DNA from: a virus
Direction: 5' to 3' (one strand)
Virus record (IMG/VR): IMGVR_UViG_3300046804_003778
Coordinates: 1 to 48,009 of that record
Length of the DNA stretch: 48,009 nt
Each line of letters starts with the position of its first letter. The stretch's first letter is position 1. The notes beneath the pieces are model-generated. The model was not told where the DNA came from. It saw only the letters and a list, made by a program, of their open reading frames with translations, and ran no database searches. Made by a program: the position numbers and the translations under genes. Shown here piece by piece: positions 37,901 through 47,100 of this stretch.

Positions 37901-39511
37901 ATTTCCAGAAAGGAATTGTAAATATTTTGTTTTTGACAATCCAACATATGCTGTTGTTAATCTTTCTGCAGTTACTACTGTTCCAGTAACACCAGCAGCA
38001 GTCAAAGTATTTCCAGGACCAAAATCAAAAGTTGTTGGATTTGTCACTACAGCAAATGCTTTTGTTGCAGAAGAATTCAAAATATAATATCTTACTTGAC
38101 CGCCAGTAATTGCACCAGATCCAGTATGTGTATATGCGGATCCACTTGGAATTAAAGTAGTTGATGAAAGAGTTGAAAGTGTAAGTATGAAGAATTTTTC
38201 TAACTCTGGTGCTGTAGAATCAATATTTGCAGTTGTTTCTCCAAATACTGTATCAGAATAAGTATCATATAATTTTACTTCTTGATAAGGAACTGTAGTT
38301 ACAAGTCCAGTTCCTGTAATTGTTTGTGATTTTGCTTCAATATCTGGGAATGAATATAGATTTTTTACAGTATAATTAGATCCTTCTAATGCAGATATAA
38401 ATGCATCTGATTGTGTAGCATAGTCTCTAGCTTTATCAATATCAACATATCTTACCGATGTGGTTTCAATTTCATATCCACGAACATATGCTTTTCCTGG
38501 ATCTAATGCTGCAACAAATTTACTTTCACTTCCAGTTAAGTAAACGCCATTATTTGATCCAGTATTAAGATTTTCTTTTAAACTTAATTTAAAATCTCTT
38601 ACAATATAATCTCCAGATTCATCATAAGTTCTTGTAGCAAGAATATCTGTGATAATATTATTAGTTTCTACTTTTTCTACTGTAAGATTTATATTTCCAG
38701 ATTTTACTATGAGTAACTCTACAAAATCTTTCTGATCTGGAGAGGTAATTTCTCTTTTTGAAAGAGTAAGAAGTAAAGATAATCTGTGTGCTCCAGGAGC
38801 AGAGAAATTTGAATATCCCTGAGCATTATCAAGTAAAGAAAAATCTTCTTCTGGAGTTACAAGTCTTTCCGATACTAAAAATCCAACTTTATATGATGGA
38901 GTATTGCTATATTTTTCTAAAATTAAAGTCTGCGCTTCATTTTTTACTAGAGTTCCATTAATAAAATATACACCTTCTTTGATATCTACTGCAAAACCGA
39001 ATCCCAAAGCACTACTATTGGTAGGTTTTACATTTCCAGTAATTCCAACGATAGCGGTTGGATTGCCAGCGGAATCTGCAACAATAGTTTCTCCTTCTTG
39101 AAATGTTTTCTCAATATTTGAAGTTCCACTATTTTCATACTTTACAAATAATGTAGGACTATCGGTGTCGGTAGCAGCTGTAGCATTTACTACGTTAGCA
39201 ACTACTCCACTGGTTGCCCCAGTCATTCTCTTACCAATATAATCAGTAATTGCAAGATTATTTGTAAAAGAACTTATTTTAACATAATTGTATTGTTTAT
39301 CAACAATAATTTCCCCAGGCACTACCATAGAACCTTGCTTGAAATTTGATCTAGCAAGGTTTTCAATTTGATTTTGGAGAATTGATTGTAATGTAGTTAA
39401 TTCTCTAGTCTGGATAGAATATCCAGGTCTAAAAAGAACTCTATAAAAATTCTTTAAAGGATCAAAATCGTCAAAATATGGAGCTTTATTAAGATTAGTA
39501 CTCTGGGGCAT
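31958..39511 (-). CDS. Giant DUF4815-type virion structural protein (2517 residues)
   Basis: N-terminus MPQSTNLNKAPYFDDFDPLK and FYRVLFRPGYSIQTRELTTL QSILQNQIE-type sequence, with DPGKAYVRGYEIETTS near residue 340, is the DUF4815 hallmark found in large cyanophage structural proteins. Later parts include DSAPTVTITAGAGSGASYIP, a predicted coiled coil (GKLEKRVEKLEYYTVLSLIE, about 1205-1230), GSGY modules near 1800 and 1850 (FGSGYLSNATTIAINGDNGG; NGSGYYVAPTVSITGG), an NHPNHGMKEGDTVILSE element, and a beta-rich C-terminus. It follows gp8, where T4 has gp9 and gp10, so a baseplate-rim or fibre-base role is inferred. No clear ribosome binding site is seen before the ATG. Confidence 0.82.
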   Translation of the reverse strand: MPQSTNLNKAPYFDDFDPLKNFYRVLFRPGYSIQTRELTTLQSILQNQIENLARSNFKQGSMVVPGEIIVDKQYNYVKISSFTNNLAITDYIGKRMTGATSGVVANVVNATAATDTDSPTLFVKYENSGTSNIEKTFQEGETIVADSAGNPTAIVGITGNVKPTNSSALGFGFAVDIKEGVYFINGTLVKNEAQTLILEKYSNTPSYKVGFLVSERLVTPEEDFSLLDNAQGYSNFSAPGAHRLSLLLTLSKREITSPDQKDFVELLIVKSGNINLTVEKVETNNIITDILATRTYDESGDYIVRDFKLSLKENLNTGSNNGVYLTGSESKFVAALDPGKAYVRGYEIETTSVRYVDIDKARDYATQSDAFISALEGSNYTVKNLYSFPDIEAKSQTITGTGLVTTVPYQEVKLYDTYSDTVFGETTANIDSTAPELEKFFILTLSTLSSTTLIPSGSAYTHTGSGAITGGQVRYYILNSSATKAFAVVTNPTTFDFGPGNTLTAAGVTGTVVTAERLTTAYVGLSKTKYLQFLSGNSTSGQYDKNSSLFKLGLFGTEYFTKILCKNTLNFTKGKIITGQSSGATGIVELLSPDTNEVILSQVSGKFQSGETVLSELDGTTTPYNFIEDDGTIAYLKPVSFGTGYTTLSGITVAINGVDVTSQIGYSNITLVSNQLRSIKITAAARLAIGKFDSAPTVTITAGAGSGASYIPVLNKSNIINYDSSFVRSFFNSTTGNAFSGDVASLQDTFNVAGGATFSAVENSYFISSDNLNSRPDLDLISGDIIKVTDDAGVIRKYIVKFAAKSGTSSTARIYVYGLILSNFTAKTIERLRSKLNGVSGNTLLLPLPNKNVKTTILDSNNTNINYTVQREFLGNLDGTGSTTLTVGSNEQFLNYSSNNYILTTPVNGKLLDLSNAVTLGVNAQSITINLGVYFANTGYKLIAPVVKVDTAPKTKTLIENQEYQVTSGFSNSVIPIKYADGYKLRGVYMSSSGADATKNDVDITDRFIFDGGQRDTHYDLTRLIRKPGALIPTNKLLVVFDYFKHIGSNTGDYFTVDSYTFTDNFTYKDIPYFNSSVYGKISLRDVVDFRPRVSDYTGLDTETVLPGYNQFTTVNALKFTGTGSSAPALPLYGTSYYTGYQYYLNRIDAIYISKDGSFKVSRGTPALNPQTPPEISDGILLYYFNIPAYTFSLNDVQIKSIDNRRYTMRDIGKLEKRVEKLEYYTVLSLIEQDTFNTQVRDSFGNERFKNGILVDNFEGHNIGNTTSVDYSCAIDSQTGVARPAYYASQTKLIEKNLNDTQRTANGYQKTGELITLPFTEQSTISNPYATKTITINPGKSSKFSGIMTLDPSIDEWKDTNKTPELISNENSIFDTIQNQNSNLWGSIWNEWQVMWTGTPSYNLNNSASFNLNGTTQFDSTVTSVAKGKTRTRSRNGTQNRLTPYGTSTTSTNQRVVSNAYSPYIRSNVVKFVAKGLEPNTKLYAFFDGIDVSSWVNPDDVTGITTPFTGIGGYAEKGFGKSIITDSNGNISGIFLVPSGYAPFEGKKLYDMQVTPSAFYNTAGQQRSFTVGTKAFRLTSSSTNSSTNSEVTTFAETEYVVTGAPDTQSTRSLLISRRSASNSDTVQTINGVRVNINQDGLLDPLAQTFTVNDYEQGIFASSVDLYFNSKTNSSGNDTDRPVSVYLTETSGGIPNRSIIPFSQSSLNPNTILRIKLGNDVATGITFAVGETITGKISGAIATVKTALTVSSANTRYNLILSNHNGTNFVAGEEIVVNRSPAITSTTFYIDQDCGIVEKIRVTSFGSGYLSNATTIAINGDNGGSFGTTATASAKIYNGKIYEINVTNNGSGYYVAPTVSITGGDGLATAESVIRITNPAVKMGIATSTSGLVKTTFKFPSPVYLENNKTYALVVTSSSPDYKLYSSRVGDALLNSIIVAPDQPGVGSLHKAQNSSSWISDPIEDLKFTINRCVFDKTNTSTIEFVNQDVDYVILPSNPISIDSTLGISTLFGANQKVVRVNHPNHGMKEGDTVILSEITGIGSPEGIFGVPVSLLNGIHSISNVGLDNYCITVDSTLWADANVSVTGSGTGGGSYVKATTNKTYQIIQSQVVPFTFQSSSISHNIKTVYGKAIDSSTTNEYTTAESVEISPGDNYYFDDTRVIASRNNEIYRGLSSVTGKRSILYTVSMSTAVDNVSPVIDINRSNIITVGSRISNPTGSESRFGALAQTLTVPTSSAFTLSTVSTKTIKSVVISYNTSSGGNFTNTVDTNTRLTQSSTGASGQIVGVDLVNKKIKLINITGDFVSGSIVTQGSVTTTPTSVVVKSGVLIGWDSPTGSLKIKLTSNNPFEVGDIINDDDAGTSPVTGRTVSAVSSTNGFLFVPETNPYGSSSISKYVTKEIVLDTPGTALDCKITANLFDNKDIKVLYKVKADGSNTDINSISWEYFNGTGYSNNDVIPSNLKAFSPSVEDLDSYIEYSYTASNLKPFKAFAIKIVFGGSNPALAPRLEDLRVIAHS

Positions 39512-39550
39512 ATTATTAAACTATTTTTGAGTTTTGATCTAAAGTATATA

Positions 39551-41113
39551 TTAGAATTCTACGACCAATTTTACATCTTCAATCTGATCAATAGCACGAG
39601 AAACTGTTCTTCTATTTTCAATGTAGATAATATCACCAGTATATTTTTCAACCTCTGGTCTTGAATATCCATTGGCAAATGTTAAATTGGAAGTAGTCAG
39701 ACTATAAGCAGTATCTGGTGTTTCTACTGCACCTGAGGTAGCGCCAGTAATAGCATTTGCTCCAGAAAATAATCCTAAAGAGCCACCCTGATTTCCAGTA
39801 GAAACATCTTCATATTTTGTTTGATATAATTTCAGAATTTTTGTTGAACTATCCCAAGAAACTACTCTTCCTTTTGCTCCAGTAATTGCTTGTGTTACAA
39901 GTTCATCAACAGCAAAAGTTGCTGAAGTGGCAGTTGGGAATTTAATTGCAGTAAGGCAATTATATGTAGATCCTGTAGCAGATACTCCGCTGGAATCTTT
40001 AGGATCGCGAAGAATACCAATTCTTCTAAAGTCATTGTCTACTGGGAATTCCAGAGTTTCATCATACTGAAGTCTAGAGTTAACCATGACTCTTTTCGCA
40101 CCAAGTTCTTTATATACATTAAATCCATGACCACCAGCAGGAGGAATAATAACCTCAAGCGATGCGCCAGATCCAGCACCAATACCAGAGATTTCGGTAG
40201 AATTTACATTAATAATACCATAAGTGTAATATTGACCAGCAGTAGTAATAGTAACACTGGATACTGTTCCAGAATTAACAACAATCGTACAAAGTGCCTG
40301 AACACCTCCAGTTTTCCTTGTATAATCGCCTCTAATGGGCACACTGGTATATGTACCATCAGTATATCCAGAACCACCGTTTTTGATTACTACAGTGTCA
40401 ATAGCACCATCCACAGCAGCGTTCTTTACATCAGTACCATTTGTAGGATCTCCTGCTGATCCAACACCCCAATCAGCTGGAAGTGGCATATAAGATGTAG
40501 TGAGGAATTTCACAACATCATCAGTACCAATGCTATACATAAACTTCCACTTATATCCATCAGCAGTTGTGAATATAGAGTTTGAAGTACCAGTAGGAGC
40601 GACAGTAGATGCAATACCATTAGGATTTGCTACACTAGCACCATTATAAATGCACTTGTATACTTTGTAGCTATTGATTACATAGGATTTAGCGTTGTAT
40701 AAATTAGAAGCATTTTCCGCAGCAGAGTTTGCCTTATAGTCAGCACTATAATTAGAACGATACATTGAATAAATTTGTCCAGATGTCCAATTATATCTTG
40801 GAATAACTAATCTTACATCTGTTGATTGAATTTTTTTCAATGAAATCATATCATCAAACATTTCCCTCTCATATTTAAAACTGTCAATTGGAGTTGGGGG
40901 ATTATTTTCGTCTGGAGATACCAGATAAGAATTACTATGCTGACTTCCTGCTGGTTGTCCTACATATGAAGTTACGCCACTAACAGCGGCAGTATCCCAA
41001 GCTTGAGGTCTACCAATGAAAAAATACATATTAGTAGGAACAGCTTCACCAAATGCTTCTTGAAACTGTTGTGCATTATGAATTCTAAACTGTTCAGAAA
41101 TAAGTGCTGGCAT
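39551..41113 (-). CDS. 8: Baseplate wedge subunit gp8, enlarged
   Basis: 520 residues against 334 in T4. N-terminal YFFIGRPQAWDT corresponds to T4 gp8 IFITFGRSEPWS; VRLVIPRYNWTSGQ to DAVIPRRDWGD; VYKCIYNGAS and ADGYKWKFMYSIGTDDVVKF to VYRCLD and GDGYVWEYLFEIPPDVS. The C-terminus TGDIIYIENRRTVSRAIDQI EDVKL matches SGEMIYMENRPPIIMAMDQT EEINIL. Between them are extra modules, among them KNGGSGYTDGTYTSVPIRGD (about 246) and GAKGRVVSWDSSTKILKLYQ. gp8 forms dimers inside the baseplate wedge. A late promoter is 31 nt upstream; no strong Shine-Dalgarno. Confidence 0.9.
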   Translation of the reverse strand: MPALISEQFRIHNAQQFQEAFGEAVPTNMYFFIGRPQAWDTAAVSGVTSYVGQPAGSQHSNSYLVSPDENNPPTPIDSFKYEREMFDDMISLKKIQSTDVRLVIPRYNWTSGQIYSMYRSNYSADYKANSAAENASNLYNAKSYVINSYKVYKCIYNGASVANPNGIASTVAPTGTSNSIFTTADGYKWKFMYSIGTDDVVKFLTTSYMPLPADWGVGSAGDPTNGTDVKNAAVDGAIDTVVIKNGGSGYTDGTYTSVPIRGDYTRKTGGVQALCTIVVNSGTVSSVTITTAGQYYTYGIINVNSTEISGIGAGSGASLEVIIPPAGGHGFNVYKELGAKRVMVNSRLQYDETLEFPVDNDFRRIGILRDPKDSSGVSATGSTYNCLTAIKFPTATSATFAVDELVTQAITGAKGRVVSWDSSTKILKLYQTKYEDVSTGNQGGSLGLFSGANAITGATSGAVETPDTAYSLTTSNLTFANGYSRPEVEKYTGDIIYIENRRTVSRAIDQIEDVKLVVEF

Positions 41114-41144
41114 TTTTACTAAGTCTGTGGGAAATTTCTTGTGT

Positions 41145-41152
41145 TATTTATA
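41145..41152 (-). promoter_or_regulatory. T4-type late promoter for gp8
   Basis: TATAAATA on the minus strand, 31 nt before the ATG at 41113. Directly upstream the sequence reads GATAAATATAAATA, so a second near-octamer overlaps the stop codon of the preceding gene. Confidence 0.75.
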
Positions 41153-41156
41153 TTTA

Positions 41157-44100
41157 TCATCCTCGCCAAGCAAGATTAAAATAATCTCCTTGATTATGTG
41201 CAACTGGAATTGTGGATTTTACGCCACGAGTACAATTTAATAATGTTACTCCAGAAATAGAAGTATATGAGATAGTTTCATTACCAAATTGAATATAACC
41301 AGATGATGGGAATTTAGCAAGTGATGTCAATCCACTAGCAACAATGGTAGTTCCAGAAGAAGTGATTGAATTGGCAAGAGTCGCCCCAAATACCACATAA
41401 CCATCTTGAGCAATATTCATAATGTTAGTTTCATTAGATCCTGTAGTTCTTCCTGCTCTTGCTGTAAAATCACCTATTGTGAGATTAGGGAAATAACGAG
41501 AGAAAGATTGAATTGTCATACCTTGATACAAGTACGGTGCTTCATCACTATTTAAATTAGCTGTGAGTTCTTTGGGTTCATATGTGAACTTATTGGTATC
41601 AAGTGTCTCAAGAACATATGCTAATGCTGGTCTTGATGGATCTGAATTAGTTTGACTATCAATTTGAACAATATTTTGAGTTGATGTTGTGATTTGAGTG
41701 CTAATACGTGGAAGTTCATACTGCTCATAACGATCTTCAAGCACATTTAATCCTAAAGAAACAGCAGCTGATTTACCATCATATAACCTACTATCAACAA
41801 TTATTTCTTTGGAAATTTTAATTGGATATTTTTGTTTAATAATATTATATCTTTTTGCAAAAACTACATCTGGAGCTGACGTATATCCAGAACCTGGATT
41901 GGTGACAATAATACTTTCTATTTTTTTATTCTTTATAGTTGCGTATGCTTGAGCACCTTTTCCTGGATTATCACAAGATGTTTTGAATAAAACTATAGGA
42001 GGTACATCAAAATCCGTACCAGAATTATTAACATCAACTCTTGAAACGGCATAATCATATACTGTAGGAATTCCAGTAGTACCTGAAATTGCAACTGTTC
42101 CACTTATAGTGACAGTATTAGATCCTGAAATTGGATATCCAGAAACAACAGCAGTAGCTACAGCGTTTTTACCACGAATAAATGTATTATCAGTATATAC
42201 AGCAGCACTATATTCATAATTATCTGAATATTTTGTTGCTGATGTATTGAAATAAATTAATTCTTTTGGTGTTTCTCCTTCAATTTGAATTAAATCACCA
42301 GGAGAAATTAAATCATCATATCCAGGATATTTTACATAAGTTTTACATCCAACGCTATTATTTACTTCATTAAGAATATTAATTTTCTCAAATGGATTGC
42401 CATTCCATACAGTAATTGTCTTTTCAAAAATCTTTCCATAGAAATATAAAAGTTGACATTTCTTACCAGACTGTGGTGCTTCATTAAAAATCAATAAATT
42501 ATCATTGATTGTATATGAGTTATTATAATATTGTGGTACTCCATCTATAAGCACTAATAATTGATCAACATCAGGAATTTTAATATTTTCTTCCAAATAT
42601 TTTAAATCAAAAATAGTATTTTTCTCATTAAATTGAGAAGAAATGTCATTTAAAACTTTATATTTACTAAACGTATATCCAAAAAATTGTCTTTCTTTTT
42701 CATATGCCGAACTAAAGACAATTTTATTAGGATTAGAACCTCTATCAATAGTATAACTTTCACCATAAGTTTGAAGAACTCCATCAATGAAAATTAATAA
42801 ATTTTCGTCATTTAATGTAGTTACATTTGATCCATCTGACTTATAAAGATTAAATGAAGTGGTTAATCCATCAAAAATAATATTTGATAATTTATAAGAG
42901 AATCTTTCATTATCAGATCCATTTAAAAATCTGAAGAATGAAGAATAAAATACAGTTCCTTCTTTTGGTGATTCAAATAATTTAATTGAATTATTTTTAT
43001 ATTCAAATTGACCTTTTACTAATTTAGCATTCAATAATCCAGTTGGAGATACTGATCCAGATGTGCCCAAAAAGTCTGGCAATAAAGTAAAATCTTTTCC
43101 ATAAAGTTGATTTGTAATGGCAAGTTTCATTACATCCCTTGCTTTATTGAAAGCAACGACAGATTGAGGAACTTCACCATAAAGACCATTTGTTATTAAT
43201 GTAGTTCCAGAAGTTGTATAATATGCTTTTGCTGCATTAATAATATTTTGATTACCACCTACAAACATATCAGAAACAACAGCATCAACAATATATCCAA
43301 TATCTCTCTTGCAAATAGTTTCCCCTGAAGTAGTAGTACCAGAAGAAATTAATGGTAGAGCAGTTGGGTAATTTAATGAACCTTGATTTAAATAGAATGA
43401 AACAATTCCAGATAAATTATCAATATTAGTTCTTACATTTGAGCAAGAAGTTGGGTTGATATTAGAAACAACCCCAGATGCTGGTGTTGGATCTGGAGTA
43501 AGAGTCAGATCTTTAATTGTCAATTGATTGGTAATCGCACTCTTCATTAAATCTCTTGCTGCATTAAATGCAGAAATTGATTCGGGAACTTCTCCCTGTA
43601 AACTTGAGGTTAATGAAGTACCATTAGCAACAAAATATTGTTTGAGGAATTCAATTGAATATCTATTACCCCCAGTAATTAAATCAAGAGAAACAGCATC
43701 AACGAAATAACCAATATCACGCTTACACTTAACTGGATTTGGATTTCCAGTAAACCCAGAAATTACAGCAAATGCACCATCAATAATTTCTTGCTTATTC
43801 TGCTGAATTAAGCGATATGAATCTCTATATCTACTTTTTGCTGTGGTTTGTGGTTCGTTTGGATAATAAAAATCTGGATATTGGAGTGCAATTTCTGCTG
43901 CAGCACGATCAATAATTTCTTGTTTATTGAGAGTAATTAAATTACCAGCATCTCTATGTTTGTTTGCACTTACAATTGAAGACACACCAGATGTTGTCCA
44001 AATTCCAGTATTAACTTGAGGAACTACAATTCCAGATGGAGCTGTAATTGCTGTTGTTAAAATACCTACTAAATTATCAATAGTTGATTGAACATCAGCA

Positions 44101-47100
44101 CAAACTGCAGGATCATTATTTGTCAGGTATCCATTTGGATTGTCAAAAAGTACTTTAAAAGTATTTGAACTATTTACAGAATAAATCTCAAATTTATCAT
44201 TAAAGTTAATATCATAACCAGAATAAGTTACACCTTCAATATGAATATATTGATCAGTGGGATAAGTAACTCCAGATTCAGTATATGCATATCCATGATT
44301 GCCAACGGTAGTAATCGTTGCAATATTATCTACATATGAGATTGAAGAGATATTTTTCCTTTCAATTGGTTCTTGGAAAATTTCATTAAGAGAAAGGATT
44401 ATAGATGTATTTTTTGTATCAGAAGGAAAATTGCCGTCAGAACTAGATAAATTGAATTGTGTTATTGAAGAATCAAAATAATCAGAAATATCATCAATTC
44501 TTACAGCATCAATTTGATTTTCTAAGAAATTAAGAGATGCTGCTCCTTCTCCTTGAATAGTAGAAGGTGTTCTAGTATTAATTGTTTGAACCTCATACCT
44601 TCTATAATTAATACTTGATTCTACTGTTAATCCACTTGCACTAATAATAACTACTCTATTATCACTATAATCTACGGGTAAAGTTACGCTACCAGTTCCA
44701 GTGAGACCAGAATTAGTAATACTATCACTACCTTCAATTGCAACTTCACCAAAAAGTTTAAATCCTAAAGGATGAACAGTCTTGTCAATTTTTGACTTAT
44801 AATCTTTTAATGATTTTGTACTTCTAATTACATATGAAAAATCTTGATAATAGTAACTATCAGTTAATTTTTGAGAAGATGAACTTAATTTTCCAATATC
44901 ACTATCAAAGAATCCAGATCTCTTGATATATCCAGAAATATTTCCATAGATTTTAGCATTTTTTACTTCATAAATTTTTGAAGTAGTTGTACTTATAATA
45001 GTTCCTGTAATTACAGATCCTGATACTAAAATACCATCAATTAGTTTAACTTCCAGTAAATACGAATTTACGCCAATTTTTTGCGAAGAAACTGTCTGTA
45101 AAGTTGCTCCATTAGAAGTAGTAAGATATTCAAAGTTTTTATAAATTTCACCAGTTAAATTTGTTATAATTAATTTATAGTATAAAGATAACTCTTTTGA
45201 TAAAGTTCTATCTGGATTGAATTGTGTTCCATAATTTGAATAACGAATTGATTTTACTTTACCAATTGAATCACTAACAGGAAAAATTTCAGCAGCAGTA
45301 TCAATAGCAATAATTTTATCATTGTTGGTATAATTTTTACCACCATCAGCAACTGATACAGACTGAATTTGTCCGTTAATTATTGTTGGTATTAAGATAG
45401 CACCAGATCCAGTTTCACTTACAAATTGAAGTGTAGTTTTGTTTGAATATCTATTTCCAGGGAATAAAATTTTAATACTATCCTGAAGAACCCCACCTGT
45501 TAATCCATAAGCAAACTTAGCATTATCAAATTTTGCATTATCTAACTCTGTATGAACAATACCTCTAACTAGTGGAAGTTTTTTATATCCACCACCACCA
45601 TCAATATTTTTAATTTTAACTATATTTCCAATTGCTGATGCAGAATAAGTATAATATGAAGTATTACTATAATTTGTCTTTTCTGGTTGACCAAGTAAAC
45701 TATATTTGAATGTGTAGTTATCAACTATTTTGATAACATGAGAATTTTCAATATAAGAATCTGCAACAGTAAAATACGTTTTATTATTTTGAATTAAATT
45801 ATTTTGCTCAAAATAATAAACTCTTGAAATCAAAGTATCATTCAAAATTTCATTACTGAAATTTATAACTGCTCCTGGAAGTCCTGGAGTTCCTACTCTA
45901 ATTAGACTAGTAATTTCATTAATATTTGATGAATCTTCACTGAAAATTAAATTATATCCAAGATTACTAGAATCACTAATATCAAAAATATATTTTGTTC
46001 CACGAACCATTTCAAAATTTAAATCTCGGACATAATAATTTCCAGTGTTGGTTGGATCAATTTCCCAATATGTTTTCTTTGTTGTTACTGACGAAATTGA
46101 TACAGGTCTTGGAAGTGTCGTTGAAGAATCATTAATTACACTGGAACTGGTTAATGTTCCAGAAAGAATCCTTATTTCAATTGATGAGTTAACTTTATCT
46201 ACATTATAAATTACACCAGATACACCAGAAGAGTTTAATGAGTCACCAACTTCAAATCTATAATCTGGTTGATCATCAGGAACATACAGACTAACTTTAT
46301 TTGAAATAGTATGTAATCTTAATGGTGTATTAAATTGAGATCTTAGTACAGTAATTTGATTATTGGTATAGTTTATAGAAACAATTTTTAAAATTTCATC
46401 ATTTATAATGATATAATCATTATTTCTAAATCCGCTAGATGATATTACGTTTATTGTATTTTGATCAAAAGATACATTAGCATCAAGAGTCGTGTTGAAT
46501 GATGGTTTATTATATTTTACAATTTGATATGCTGATGATCTTACTTTAAATGTTTTAGTAGTTTGTAAAACAGATCTATCAATATTAAGATAAATTATAT
46601 CATTATTTGAAAGTAAATGTGGCGTAGAAGTAGTTACAAATGCTTCATATGGAATAACACCATTTTGATATGTTACTTTAGTTGGAAATGCAAATTGCGA
46701 TAATCCACCACTTATTGTGACGCCAGAAGCAGTGTAACCAGATGCAACAGCATATGTGACAGAATTTACATGTACACCATTAACTGCCTCAATACTTGCC
46801 AGAGCACCAGCACCTTCAGTATTAGTACTATCAATAAAAAGATAATCTCCAACCTTAAATAAAGAATCAGAATTTCCAATTCCATATGAATCAATAGAAC
46901 CTCTTTCAACAGAATTTACAAGCAATCTAGCATCATAACCAGTATTTGGTGTTTTACTTGTTCTAATTCTTTTAGCTGTTTCTGGGAGATTATATTCAAC
47001 TTGATTAAATGTAGTTAATATATTATTTTTTTGAACCACAGAATTATATGTTTTTCCTACAATATAAGGGAATACACCCTTACCAAAAGCATCTACAGTA

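Noticed and set aside
1006-44481. Many open frames on the plus strand and in other minus frames, up to about 170 codons (for example 26067-26585, 10562-11011, 12551-12994)
   Set aside because: They all lie opposite or inside long coding genes, have low-complexity or Ser/Cys/Asn-rich products typical of antisense frames, and lack ribosome binding sites and recognisable motifs.
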